From Anastrepha obliqua (taxonomy: Eukaryota; Arthropoda; Insecta; Diptera; Tephritidae), in the NCBI RefSeq assembly GCF_027943255.1, contig NC_072896.1, positions 68,714,501 to 68,778,500 on the forward strand: a stretch of DNA of 64,000 nt, read 5' to 3'. The stretch's first letter is position 1. Each line of letters starts with the position of its first letter. Of this stretch, positions 1 to 11,650 are shown piece after piece. Both the position numbers and the translations under genes were made by a program. A model generated the notes under the pieces. The model was not told the DNA's origin and made no database searches. It was given only the letters and a program-made list of their open reading frames with translations.

Positions 1-655
1 TGTTTTAATGAAAATATTATAATGTTTATAATTTTGTAAAATATACATTTTTTAAAAATTAGTTCAATAATTCACTCACTTTTATTTAGCTTTACTGTTT
101 TTTAACATCTGGTCACATAACCCGCGATTGCGGTTATTTTTGATGTTCGTCTCTTCCAGCAGATAAATCTCTCTCTCGCTACTGTATGTTTTGAATATAA
201 AAACGCACTAAACTGCCCATTTAAAGAAAATAAAATACCACATTTTTATTGAATTACTTAAAAAACTTTGTATGCGTGACAAGCTGTCTGTAAAATGCGC
301 GTTTTTTTTAATAAATGTGTCATGGTTATGTACAGTTTTATTTATGAGTGTTTCGTTAACAGAAACTCTTTTGTTAAGAAAACGACTTTTTTGCTATGCA
401 TATTTGAGGTTATGTAACAAGATAAGGAACTCTTTTTGTGAAATGGCGTTAGGATTTTTCAACTTTGCTTTGCTTGCCTTTCTTTCCAGAATATCCCAGT
501 TAACTAAGGGAGTTTGGCACACAGCGAGCAAATGCACAAATAATCTTTTTTGTTCTCAAAAATGGTAGTGGCGAATAATTGATAAATTTTATGTAAGCAG
601 AGTAATAGTAAATATTCCAAAAAAAAAGTATTCCAATCGTATAATCGCATTAATT
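1..655. other. AT-rich stretch, no gene seen
   Basis: AT-rich DNA with homopolymer runs. The open frame at 272-568 shows no recognisable domain or composition suggesting coding, and no repeat structure was found. Confidence 0.5.
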
Positions 656-659
656 GGAA

Positions 660-1235
660 ATTTTCAGCGTATAATAATACAGGCAGGACAAACAGGACTA
701 GATTTTGCGAACTTGACTCACGAGTTGCTTTAAATCATGGACTGGCCTTCCGACAAGATGCGTTTACATAGTTCCCCACACATTTTCAATGGGGTTGGTG
801 TCTAGGGACCGGGAAGGCCAGTCCAATACTGTGACGCCATTTGCTTGTTTTGTTGTTGCTCAATGTGTTTTTCTGAGAGCAGTGGGTTTGATGATGTGGG
901 ACCGTAGGATATGTTCGTCTCCTTTAGACGACGTTCGAGGGTGTTGGTACTCACATCTATTCCCTTTGTAGCAAGAACGGATCGTGCTTGGCGTAGTCAC
1001 AAAGAAGGTCCCGCTTACAAAGTTGGATGATCACTTTATCCTGCTTTTTTGTCGTCACTCGTTTCAAGCCGCACTCGGAAATGTCATCAACATTTTTGTG
1101 CACCCTATACCGCTGATTCCATATCACAACAAACTTTTTTGATTTTTTAATTACTTTTATAGCCGCGGTCCTTTCGAATGCGTGCATAAAAATACCGTCT
1201 CCAAGCTCTTCACGTAATTCGAACTCATTTTTGTT
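660..1235 (-). mobile_element. Tc1-like transposase relic
   Basis: Minus-strand remnant of a Tc1-type DNA transposon. Reading from 1,235 down, the conceptual protein has a helix-turn-helix-like part with a Tc1-style linker (KKQDKVIIQLCKRD), then LERRLKETNISYGP and KPLLS-like residues (NPLLSEKH). It then jumps to the end of the catalytic domain, where DWPAQSPDLNPIENLW of active Tc1 elements is represented by YWTGLPGP, a stop, then TPTPLKMCGELCKRILS. The middle with the first two catalytic acids is missing, so an internal deletion is inferred at about 830-850. There are several stops and no terminal inverted repeats were found. Family assignment is from motif resemblance; the Tc1 versus Tc3 branch is not resolved. 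Confidence 0.6.
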
Positions 1236-2690
1236 TGGTTGCGTTTACAGGACAGCTTCTAACAACACTAACCTCAGTTAGCACTGGTAGCAAATTTGCA
1301 TCAAAATTTTAGAGAAATTCTGGGTATGCAGCTTTGTAGATAATTTGAAAGTTTAAAAAATGAAATTAAAAATTAAAATATGTAAATAAAATATTGAAAT
1401 AAAATAAAATAATAAATAAATCCGCAAAACTTTGCGATATGCCGCGTGTTATTTTTGTGAACACATGTTTATGCACCTGGTGAAATAGGAAAATAAAATT
1501 TCAGTAAGCCTTTTTTTACATTGAAAATATAAAAATAGAAAAAGCACTCAAAAAAAAAAAAGAGAAAATTTAAAAAGAAAATTCAAAAGCATAAATCATA
1601 AATTAAATTAAATTTTCTATATTTTTATAAATTTAGCTTATAGGGAAACTAATTAAGATTACGCTGATTTTTTTTGTATTCAACATGATATTCTCTTTCT
1701 CTCTCTTAGTACTTTTTCGAAAGGGCGGATTCGTTGCCGTATGTTTATAAATAAGCATTGGATCAATATTTAATGAATTTTACTGTAAAATGTGTAAAAT
1801 ATTGAGGGGCCTTTTTCTGTAACTCGATTCGAAAATAAATTTACTCGAATTTGAAAGTTTTTTATTTACTTGCGAACTTTGCTTTCCCATTTTGAATTAT
1901 ATTTTCGACTAATTTATTCGAAAAAGGAAAACTGGCAACTCCGTTACTCGAATGTTTTGCCAATTTCATTCGATCTTCATAAGTAATATCCGTTAGATTC
2001 GAGTTGTAGAAAGTTGAAAAAAGCAAGATTTTAATAATTTTTTAATAAATATACCAAGTTTAAGCGTGAAATATTTGTCAATAGGGATCCAGCAAGTAAA
2101 ACGCAGCTCGCAAAATAAAACCAATTTGGAATTATGGTGGAATTTATGGAATCGCATCAAAATTGGGATACTGCATAGGACGTTGATGCTAAGCGCACGT
2201 GTACATTTATGAGCGGGTTTAACTGAAGAGTTAATTGGACTCGGGATGGGAAAAAGTAACTCTTCGTGTGATTGTGCTATTTGATGCTGAAAGTTCACTT
2301 GTCCAAGGAATCTTGGAATAGCAGCAAGTTTTACATTTGGAATTACTGCCGCGTATAGATAGTCGTATTTAAAGACTTCGAAGGTCGAAAATTGTATATG
2401 AAGCTATTAATTCAAATACATATACATTAACAAGTTTATACCGAGCCATACTACATAAATACATATGTATGTACAGATGTATTTCTCTTCGAATTTCAAA
2501 AGATTTTTTGTTTTGTAGATTACTGAGAAAGAAGTTATTTATTTATTTTTATATCACGAGTTTTGATGTTTAACATTCGAAAGCTCTGGCAATAGGTTCG
2601 TGCAACTTTCGTGATATTGGCTTTATCTGACAATTCGAGATACGAAACTTTTGAAACTTTTACAAAATGCACATACATTGTAGATTCATG
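1236..2690. other. AT-rich stretch, no gene seen
   Basis: Poly(A) and poly(T) runs with short simple-sequence patches. A Harbinger-like or other MITE at 1,800-2,400 was considered because of repeated TCGAA-type words, but no paired ends were found. The frame at 1,993-2,298 (minus) matches nothing I recognise. Confidence 0.4.
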
Positions 2691-2890
2691 TATTCCACCA
2701 AAAACAAAAATTAAAAAAAAAAGAGGTTGTCTGCAAAGTCGGTTTACTGACGATAGTTTAACGTGATAACGTCATAAGAAAGTACTGATTGAATGGTTGC
2801 ATTTTTCAAAAGAAAATTTTAATTTTATTTGTTTGATACATATTTTGTATGGATATAGAGAATGAGTTAACATTAGCATAACATATACTT

Positions 2891-3036
2891 TAACATAACA
2901 TAACATAACATAACATAACATAACATAATATAACATAACATAACATAACATAACATAACATAACATAACATAACATAACATAACATAACATAACATAACA
3001 TAACATAACATAACATAACATAACATAACATAACAT
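2891..3036. repeat. TAACA pentanucleotide satellite, about 29 copies
   Basis: A near-perfect run of TAACA covers 146 bp, with one variant unit (TAATA near 2,936). The unit is not the arthropod telomere repeat TTAGG. The array creates a false open frame on the minus strand, which should not be read as a gene. Confidence 0.95.
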
Positions 3037-3040
3037 ATCA

Positions 3041-3538
3041 TAAAGCATTCACCAACAGCTTTCATTTGATACCCATATTGTACATACACGTCCGAAGGTT
3101 ACACGGGTCCACGTTTTGACCTATATCTCGAGACCCTATCTACCAATAGGTATTCAAACTATACGGAAATCATCTTCAATACCTACTTAACAATGTGTGT
3201 AAGTTTGGTTTAATTCGGTGCAAAGACACGGCTGGTCCACGGTTTGGCATATATTTCCAGACCCTAGTCATCAATAGGTATGAAAATTACCCCGTATTAA
3301 AGCACTTATCAACAGCTTTAATTTGATACCCATATTGTACATACACATCCGAAGGTTACCCGGGTCCACGTTTTGACCTATATCTCGAGCCCTATTTCCA
3401 AAATAAAATATAATCCATGTTACTCGTGATGTAGCTTTCGAATGGTGAAAGAATTTTTAAAATCGGTCCAGTAGTTTTTGAGCCTATTCATTACAACCAA
3501 ACAAACAAAGTTTTCCTCTTTATAATATTAGTATAGAT
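3041..3538. repeat. Duplicated block next to the satellite
   Basis: A block of about 97 bp at 3,041-3,138 recurs at 3,298-3,394 with few changes; both contain TTTGATACCCATATTGTACA and CGTTTTGACCTATATCTCGAG. The segment between (about 3,172-3,297) is a more diverged relative, with TCCACGGTTTGGCATATATTT and CCAATAGGTAT-like words, so two alternating units are likely. The stretch ends near 3,538 with a TTTATAATATTAGTATAGAT tail of the kind seen at ends of dispersed insect repeats. Element class unknown. Confidence 0.75.
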
Positions 3539-3848
3539 ATGGTAAATATTACCATACATTTTTTCCTTCAGATATAATAAAAAAATAATAATAATAACAT
3601 TAAAACAACAGGTATTATTAACAAACTTGGTTTTATTTTAAATTCTTCAAGTAAATCAAATTAATAATAATCAATAAGAAGGCATATGCAAATGCAAATA
3701 CGTGAATTTATATATGTATATATGCGCATATACATACATATATACGCTCACTTAAGTAGGGGAGAGCAAGATGTCGAACGTTGCCGTTCGTTTGCTTTGT
3801 TTGCTTTGTCGTTCCTTCCGCTCTTTCGCTTGCAGTTCATTCAATGCA

Positions 3849-3960
3849 ATGAGCAAGGTAACACTAATATGAGCAAGGTAACTACATATGAGCAAGGTAA
3901 CACTAATATGAGCAAGGTAACTACATATGAGCAAGGTAACTACATATGAGCAAGGTAACG
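3849..3960. repeat. 19/20-bp minisatellite, about six copies
   Basis: Units begin ATGAGCAAGGTAAC and continue with either ACTAAT (20-bp unit) or TACAT (19-bp unit). The order is 20, 19, 20, 19, 19 and a partial unit. The 20+19 pair is itself repeated, pointing to amplification of a 39-bp dimer. An open frame crosses it on each strand only because of the repeat. Confidence 0.9.
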
Positions 3961-4080
3961 ACACATTTTTTCGTACGTGCAGCCTGTTAAATCGAATTAT
4001 AAGACGTTATCACGTCAAAAACAGAAATTTGATGATTTGGTGTATTATTCCGACTCCGAAGAGCAGATGGTCTTCATATG

Positions 4081-4255
4081 TATGAAGATTTTTTTTCATG
4101 GCATAAATACACTCTGAACTTTGCCATTGTCTGCTGAGTAGCAACCACTGTTAGAAATAACTTTTTTATCATTTGGTGTTTCGTGGCCAGATATTCAAAC
4201 CCATGCGCTTTCGATGGTAGTCACGCACCAACCCATTCGGCTACGGCAGCCGCCA
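4081..4255 (-). mobile_element. tRNA-derived SINE, partial copy 1
   Basis: The copy lies on the minus strand. Its head, read from 4,255 down, contains TAGCCGAATGGGTTGG (an A-box-like element) and a diverged B box, followed by the body words shared with the copies at 33 kb and 45 kb (GGCA-AAATACACTC, ACCGCTATTAGAAA-like). The A box fits the RNA polymerase III internal promoter of tRNA-derived SINEs. The body is shortened relative to the longer copies, and the 3' part is missing. Confidence 0.7.
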
Positions 4256-7190
4256 AACAGATTCATATAAAATAAAAAATACCCAAGAACGCTTGCCTAT
4301 CAGTACGTCAAAACTTTTCAAACATTTTATTTTTCTATTTTTTACATTTCGGCTTCTATATTTGCCTGAAACGCATGAACGACTTTTGATTAAAAATAAA
4401 CATAGCACAGAAAAAGGTTTGTTTGTCGCTGAAACCGTCTACTGACCGATTGTCCAGCCAATTGACAGTCTAAATACCTACGAGTATATGCACTTTATTC
4501 GTTTCGTTATGCTGATATATTGGCTAGTGTAAAAAATAGTGGCCGTGATGTAAAAATTGCCAACACAGAGGTTGAGAGCAGTTGATACTGGCAGTTCTCA
4601 TGGAAATTTTTGTATTTAATTTTATTCTGTGAAGTAACTTACTATTAAATGGTCAGTTAGTTGAAAAATTGCTCGGAAAGTTGGGAAAAAATGCAATTTC
4701 ATTTTCGAAAAATGCAATATATTGAATGCCATCTGCTAAATGTACATACCGTATGTACATATTCGGATGTGGGGCCGCTTGTTTGCTTTCTGTGAGCGAC
4801 ACTCAATTACGTAATCCGTTTTGTGAGTAAATGCATTACAATATATGTATATATATATACATATAGTATATGTATGTGTGCATGTAAATATACATATACA
4901 TACATACATATGTTGTATATTAGATATTTAGTTTTTTAGTAAAGTTAAAGGAAAATTTTTTCGGTTGAACAGGTGAAACCACTTTCATAAATTTTTTTGT
5001 ATGCACATCACTACCATGTGTTAGGCCTGGAACTTTTATTTCATGTGCTATATACCCTAACATTTTCTGAGAATTCTGATTAAAACATTTAAAATTTTCG
5101 TTAAAATTTGCTTTTTTTTTATAAAAACTGTACAAAGCTTGAAGTTTGGAGAAAATTTTATTTATGAAGATTCTTGTGTTGACCAGAGTGACTAGAGTTA
5201 AGATAATCGTTTATCGAGCATCTCTTTTGCAATAGCGCTGCTCCAACATAAAATAGTTAGGTACTATAAATACGATTTATTCTTCTAAATCCGTTCACAG
5301 TTTTTCAACAAATATATGTGTAACTACGAGTATATATAAAAATATATATAAATATGAATATGTATGACGATAAAAAAAATAAGATACCTTAGAGTACATG
5401 CAATTATGCAAATTATTAATTATCAAATAAAAAAGTTGTTGAATATCTCTCGCATTAATTCCATCATAAGAAATCAGTTGAATTATATTTAATAATTATT
5501 TCATTTCTTAACTCGTACTCAGCATTTCCTCAACGAGCGGTTCGATTTTTATTCTTCATATCTGGCTGGTTTTCTGTATCCCCAGCTACGCTAAATGCGC
5601 CGATAAGCTTCTTGCAGTTCAGTAATCATATTCTATTGTTTGTAATTACTGTTGCAATAACAATTCCCTGCAGCGACCCTACAGTCCCCTAACGTTTTGA
5701 TGAGTGTTGCGGACACTCTAAACCATTTGCTGATCAGACATTTTACAAGGCACTAATGAGCGCTACTTTTGTGGGGGAAAACACAGCAAACCAGCAGAGA
5801 TTAATTTTAGTTAGGAAGTAGGCCAGTGGCACACGAAACAAAGTAGCATGATTGGCGGGGTAGTCAACTGCGTTGTGGATGCATGTAAGCGTAATTACGT
5901 TCAGAACGAGAAAGGCAACAGTCAAGCAGGCTGTCTGTAAGTCCCAGCAAGTTGTTAAAACCATCGCAGATACAACAACAAAAACGTGTGCCGAGACAGT
6001 ATAATGCTGCAATATGCATATTGGTATATGCAGCATGTTCATGCTACACGCCCTCCACTGCACTGCAGTGCATCGGAACAACGGCGACTGCTTAAAATAT
6101 CGAACCGTACATTGCAATTATTTGCATCTGCGAGCAAGCACAAACATACATACATATATGGAAGCATATGTATATATGTATATGCTAATATGAATGTGTG
6201 CAGACAAGTGTGTTGTTTCACATGCCATGCCAGCAAGCGCGTTAGCGTTTGATTAGTAGTTGTACTAATTAATGTTGCGTATACGACTTGTTGACCAGCA
6301 AACGCATAATAGCTTCCTACTTACGGATATACACTCACAACCAAGCTTACGCAATATGCACATTAATTCATGTCTATTCATATGTATATATGAGCATATT
6401 CATCAGTTATTGTTGCTGACAACATGACATGTGAAGCAATATTACTGTCTCAGGCTACGTTAATTGAAAATTGCATGCACTTCGATGACTACTTAGACGG
6501 GCTTGCGGATGCGTGGTAATATAATATAAAAGGAAAACGCGCATGCGGATCGTGAGTTATATGGAGTTGGCTTGGATGGACTTCTTAGTTTAAAGAAATA
6601 ATTACACCTTGTGACTGTGGCAAAATACTTTCTTCGAAACGTAGGCAGTCAAAGTAGAAATTTTGAATGGACTTTCATTCATGGATATGGGGCCAATAAA
6701 TCTATTTTTCCTAGGCTGAAACATATGCTTACCCTTAGTTTTATATTTACTTATTTTGTGGAGAGCATTTGTATGGTATGCTGTGGTATAGACATGATAA
6801 TATATCGTAAGGGGTGCACTAGCAAAACGGTAAAAATAAGAAAGACTTAAAATGTTTACACTTGTTTTCCATTTCGAAGAGTGTTTTAAATTAATAATTT
6901 GTTTGCCAGTTCTTGTATGATTATATCTTAGAAAATCTTTTGAGCATAAAACATATCACCATTTTATTTCGTCGTCAAAAAGCATACATATTTTGGAACA
7001 ACTGGAAATTGGTGATATGTTTTATGATGAAAAAAGTACCAAAATTAGGATCTTTTCTGTGTTTTAACTTTTTGCTTCAGCAATACTTAAGATTTGGTCA
7101 AAATTATAAATACTATCATATTATCAACAGCCAAGTGCAACTTTTGAATACAATATAACCAAATAAATAAGTATAAATAGTCATGGGTAA
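4256..7190. other. Long stretch with no gene seen
   Basis: AT-rich DNA with TATA/CATA microsatellite patches (about 4,838-4,912, 5,325-5,365, 6,145-6,185). Open frames at 5,743-6,117 (minus) and 5,986-6,252 (plus) overlap and carry no domain. Nothing resembling a transposase, reverse transcriptase or host exon was recognised. Confidence 0.45.
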
Positions 7191-7194
7191 GTAT

Positions 7195-8083
7195 CATCTT
7201 GATCAAAAAGTTTCCGGAATAACCGCCAGGTGCCACTCTAAGTCACCTCATTGGAAATATTCTTTGTTTTAGAGCGGCATCTGTGATGAACATTCCTTCC
7301 GAAATTTTTTCGCCATGGCTTGACATTTGTGAACGTTACGCAGTCTTGAGTAAATCTACCGCTGCGCGCGTTTTCGATTTTTACACTCGGAATTTGCGAT
7401 AACGAGTTCGTATTAATTTTTTGTTAATTTTACATAAATTTTATGGATTCAACGGTGTGAAATCTTTAGAAATGTTGAGAAATTGTTTTGCTAACGCTAC
7501 TCTAAAGAAAACACCCATTTACGAGTGGGTTGAACGCTTCATGACCAATAACCGCAAAATAACCATCAGACAGCAGGCAGAGGACCTGAATATTCCTTAT
7601 GATGAACAGATCAAGATATTGTAGTTAATTTGGGTTTGCGCCGTGTTTTGTCTCAAAAGACCTGAATTTTATGCAACGAGGCGACCGCATTGATATCGCC
7701 AAAGACATGATTTCCTATGCTGAATCCCGCCCAATATTCATCAAATTCATCATTTTTGAGTACGACACATAATCCAATTATCAGACGAGGAGAGCTCCAA
7801 ATTAACCAAAACCAAAAAAAAACTACGTCGTTTTCAATCAAAAAAGAAAGCCTGCGATTTTTTTTCTGGTTAATCGAGTCAAAAACCAGAACGGGGAACG
7901 GGTTTTCACAGCCGAATGGAAGTAATGGAAAAATCGAGGTCGGCTTTGATGGCTATATCGAAAATAGAGTTCCAAAAATGCTTCTATAACTGGATCAAAC
8001 GCTGGTATAAGTGCGTTGCAGTTTGCACTTTGAAGGCGATAATATATTTTTGTTGTTTATGCTCGTGAACTTTTTGATCAAGG
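7195..8083 (+). mobile_element. Mariner (DD34D group) relic with inverted ends
   Basis: Inverted ends are visible: CTTGATCAAAAAGTTT starts at about 7,198 and its near-complement AACTTTTTGATCAAGG ends at 8,083, followed by TA. The interior holds scraps of a mariner transposase: an N-terminal helix-turn-helix part (about 7,421-7,624; YEWVERF, then IRQQAEDLNI) and a C-terminal part (about 7,930-8,050; IEFQKCF-NWIKRWYKC, matching the conserved mariner C terminus). The D1 and D2 region is decayed, and frames change several times. At about 890 bp it is shorter than an intact mariner of about 1.3 kb, so internal deletion is inferred. It cannot make active transposase. Confidence 0.75.
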
Positions 8084-8639
8084 TAATATATACTTCAACT
8101 GGTTCAATTCGTCCCGAAGTCCTAATTTTTAAGGTACAATCCAAGGTACAAAATCCGAGCATGTCGTCTTTTTCTCTCGACTAAGTATAAACCAGGGTAT
8201 TTGAAAACATTTTTGTTTTGTTGGCCAGTGTTAAGAGAGATTTGCGTTAAGCTAGAAAGAAAATGTCGAGAAATTCTTCATTTTAGGTAACTTCACCAAT
8301 TTGAAGAACTAGCGTCTCATTTATAAGCTACACACTTTGCCGAAACTATTTGAGGCTATTGCCGCGAATTACTGACTCTACTACTTACTTACAGACTTAG
8401 ACCTTACCTTAACCGTCGTGATACCACTGTGTGACATGGAGACCTCATTTATTTTTTATCGTGAAACCAGTTTGTGGCTTTTATGAAGCGCAGTAGTTGT
8501 CCATAGAGGATGGTTCCATGTGTAGAGGTCCACGCAATTGGGGAAAGTTACTGATCGCCATTCACTTGGGAGTGGTCAGGACGTTTTTTCTTCACATGGT
8601 TCAAGCAGCTCACAACACCCGTGATTAGCCCAAGCATCC
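8084..8639. other. Spacer leading into the RTE element
   Basis: No coding part is seen in the first half. From roughly 8,390 the sequence may already be 5' leader of the RTE relic that follows, because its tone and GC content match the element rather than the flanking DNA. The boundary cannot be placed by eye. Confidence 0.35.
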
Positions 8640-11135
8640 TCTGGGTAGCTTCTGAACACCCGTTCGGGAATGAGTTACCGTGAGAAGGCGAAGCATTCCT
8701 GGATAACTGGTTGTGCGCTGGGTTTAAGACCCGCCACTCAAAAATCCCTCCCAATGAAAAGATTAAAAAAGCCTCGGATGAGAACTACCTTTACTGATAA
8801 CGACCCCTGCAAACGCAATAAGGAATATGATTTGAGGGAATGCGCCTGGAATGTCTGGTCTCCTAATGTTGTAGGAGGCTCTGCCCGGCTGCCTGATGTC
8901 CTCGTGAGAGTAAAGGCTGACATCGCTGCCATTCAAGAAATGCGATGGACGGGGCAAGGCAAGAAAAACATAGGACCTTGCGACGTCTACTGCAGCTGCC
9001 ATGTAAAGGAGCGCAAATTCGGTGTCGGATTTGTTGTGGGAGAGAGAGTTTGTCGCCAAGTACTGTCGTTCACTCCGGTGGACGAGCGTCTTGCAATAAT
9101 CCGCATCATAGCTCGATTTTTTAACATCTCGCTGATTTGCGCCCATGCCCCGACGGAGAGAAGGACGATGCAACCAAAGATTACTTCTATGAGCGCTTGG
9201 AACGCTGCTATGAGCGCTGCCCACGCCACGACATAAAAATCGTCAGGGTGGGCAAGGAGGGAATTTTTGGTCCCACAGTCGGAACATTCAGCCTGCACAA
9301 CGAAACATCTGGCAACGGACAGAGACTGATCGACTTCGCCAGGGCCCGAAACATGGTAGTCTGCAGCACCAGATTCCAGCATAAGAGAATACACCAAGCC
9401 ACGTGGCTGTCTCCTGATCGGAAACCGCGAAACCAAATCCATTATGTTGTGATAGATAGAACTCACGCCTTTAGTGTATTAGATGTACGTACGATCCGAG
9501 GACCCAACATCGACTCCAATCATTACCTCGTTGCAGCCAACCTACGCACAGGCCTCTGTGCAGCAAAAAACGTACATCTACCTACGCAAAGAATGTTCGC
9601 AATTTAATCGAAAAGCTGCAATCACAACAGACAGCCAGAAGATTCGCCACTTGACTCTTACTCCTGCTCTCAGAGAGCACTGCCCAACAAACCGGCATGC
9701 ACGAGCAATGGAGCAACATTTTTCGATCCCTACGTACCGCCGCCGAAGAAGAAATCGGATTCCGGCGAGCCCGAAAAAACAGTGGGTATGACGAGGAATG
9801 TCATGCTGCCGCAGAAAGAAAAGATGCCGCCTATAGAGCCACGCTGCGAGAGGCCGAAATACGTGAGCGCGGGTAATCTTAAATTATGGAGGAAACACTT
9901 CTCGAACCTGTTAAACGGTGATAGCTGCGCGGCGATAGCTGAGAATGTGAATATCCCGATACCCCAATCGTCGATGACGGAATTGACGTTCCGCTACCCG
10001 ACCATGACGAGGTGAGAATAGCGATAACACGGCTAAAGAACAACAAAGCCGCGGGCGCCGACGGGATTAGTTTTCTAAATATAGCCTATAAGGTTCTAGT
10101 GAGCGTATTGTGTGAAGAGCTGAAGCCCACCGTCAACCAACTGATTGGACCTTATCAGTGTGGCTTTAGCCCTGGAAAGTCTATCATCGACGAAATATTC
10201 ATAATACACCAAATCTTGGAAAAGACCCATGAAAGGAGAATCGACACACACCATCTTTCGTCGATTTCAGAGCTGCATTCGACAGTACGGAAAGGAGTTA
10301 CTTGTATGCCGCGATGTCTGAATTTGGTATCCCACAAAACTAATACGGCTATGTCAGAATTGGGAAGGACCTCTCCGAGCCATTTAATACCAAACGAGGT
10401 TTCAGACAGGGAGACCCGCTGTCGTGTGACTTCTTTAACCTGATGTTGGAGAGGATCGTTCGAGCCGCAGAACTTAATCGCCCAGGCACAATATTTTATA
10501 AGAGCGTTTAATTGCTGGCCTATGCTGATAATATTGACATCATCGGCCTTAACAACCGCGCTGTTAGCTCTGCCTTCTCCAAACTGGATAAAGAGGCAAA
10601 GGGAATGGGTCTGGTGGTGAACGAGGACAAAATGAAGTACCTCTTGTCATCAAACAAATAGTCGGCGCACTCGCGTGTCGGCACCCACGTCACTGTTGAC
10701 AATTATAGTTTCGAGGTTGTAAAAAACTTTGTTTATTTAGGAACCAGCATTAACGCCGATAACTATGTCAGCCTTGAAATCCAACGTAGAGTCTCTCTTG
10801 CCAACAAGTGCTACTTTGGACTAAGTAGGCAACTGAGTAGTAAAGTCCTCTCTCGACGAAAAACTAATACTCTACAAGGCTCTCATCATCCGCGTCTTAA
10901 CGTATGGCGCAGAAGCGTGGACGATGACAACATCTGATGAAGCGACGCTTGGAGTTTTTGAGAGAAAGATTCTGCGTAAGGTTTTTGGACCTTTGCACAT
11001 TGGCAACGGCGAATATCGCAGGCAATGGAACGATGAGCTGTATGAGCTTTACGACGACATAGACATAGCGCGGCGAATAAAGATCCACGCATGCGCCTTC
11101 ATCTCTCCATGGCCTGTTGGCCTCTTGGATAATTA
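8640..11135 (+). mobile_element. RTE-type non-LTR retrotransposon, degenerate
   Basis: Plus-strand LINE of the RTE group, with apurinic-like endonuclease followed by reverse transcriptase. The 5' leader and endonuclease start are at 8,670-9,130 (VKADIAAIQEMRWTGQG, the conserved metal-binding E region). The endonuclease continues in another frame at 9,137-9,560 (FYERLERCYERCPRHDIK, then GPNIDSNHYLVAA, the S-D-H-type motif with D to N). The expected GDFNA motif is missing between KIV and RVGKEG. The RT starts at about 10,012 (LKNNKAAGADGI) and, after a deletion, continues with IAYKVL and YQCGFSPGKS. The active-site box reads YADN at 10,521-10,532 instead of YADD. C-terminal homology runs to about 11,090 (RRQWNDELYELYDD). 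Pipelines often mislabel such endonuclease pieces as craniofacial development protein 2. Confidence 0.88.
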
Positions 11136-11169
11136 CTAGTTTGCTCGTGACCATAGGTGTCCCAATGTC

Positions 11170-11650
11170 ACTTCTATACCTAAGAAGTTAAAGAGTAGTA
11201 CATTTCCTGGCTAGCTTTACGATTTCCCTCAATATCTCTGTATTCCGGGACCCAAATAAGGCTGACCTACGAGACTATAAGATACCAATATCATTTAGGG
11301 CTGTCCGGCTTTCCTGTTCAACCTTTGATTTTAGTATAACCACATTCATTGATTTAATGGCCCCCCGGGCTATCCGAGAATATATTTATTGTGGTTTTTG
11401 TTATGGTATGCGTATTTAGATATATGGTCACTTCTTTTATAACTAACTATAGAACTTCTGCCTGATAGACGCTGCAGTAGTCTGGTAGTTGAATGGATAG
11501 TTTCAGTCCTAGCTTCTTTGGAAATACTAGTCTAGTTTGCGACCATTTTTATACAAATTTAATTCCTCCCTTCTCCACGAAATTGGTGTTGCCATTCTCT
11601 TCTTGACGGTGTGCTCGTCTTGAAGAGTCTGTCGAAGGGGAGTCTAGTAA
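11170..11650 (-). mobile_element. RNase H fragment of a LOA/I-type LINE
   Basis: Read on the minus strand, short frames give KLGLKLSIQLPDYCSVYQAEV, then INIFSDS, then SLIWVPEYRDIEGN. These correspond to the RNase H part of non-LTR elements (Q-A-E catalytic glutamate, S-D-S and W-V-P-x-H/Y regions). The catalytic TDGS start is only weakly visible near 11,620, and there are several frameshifts. It abuts the 3' end of the RTE relic in opposite orientation, so one of the two was cut by the other or by a rearrangement. LOA versus I clade is not resolvable from this piece. Confidence 0.6.

Larger units (their letters stand above)
2761..4015. repeat. Composite repeat bounded by an inverted 13-mer
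   Basis: The 13-mer ACGTGATAACGTC at 2,761-2,773 occurs in inverted orientation at 4,003-4,015. Similar bases flank it on the inner side (ATAAG after the left copy; TTATAA reading inward from the right copy). Between the two lie the TAACA satellite, the duplicated block and the 19/20-bp minisatellite. The layout suggests one dispersed element of about 1.25 kb whose interior is made of tandem repeats. No protein-coding part is visible. The 13-mer is itself nearly palindromic, so part of the match is automatic; only the asymmetric GATA/TATC loop fixes the orientation. Confidence 0.4.

Noticed and set aside
1800..2400. Possible Harbinger-type MITE
   Set aside because: TCGAA-rich words suggested inverted ends, but no paired terminal sequence or three-base duplication was found.
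2891..3036. Possible telomeric repeat
   Set aside because: The arthropod telomere unit is TTAGG, and most flies lack even that; TAACA does not match.
2772..3089. 105-codon minus-strand open frame with repeated MLCYV units
   Set aside because: It is a translation of the TAACA satellite; 5-bp units always give a frame-cycling periodic peptide. No gene signal on either side.
3849..3960. Regular repeat units that might suggest CRISPR
   Set aside because: Units are contiguous with no unique spacers, and the genome is eukaryotic.
3686..3964. Open frames on both strands across the minisatellite
   Set aside because: The repeat length pattern, not coding, keeps the frames open; no conserved domain.
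5743..6252. Overlapping frames of 124, 88 and 65 codons
   Set aside because: They overlap on both strands, lack domains, and contain CATA-type simple sequence.
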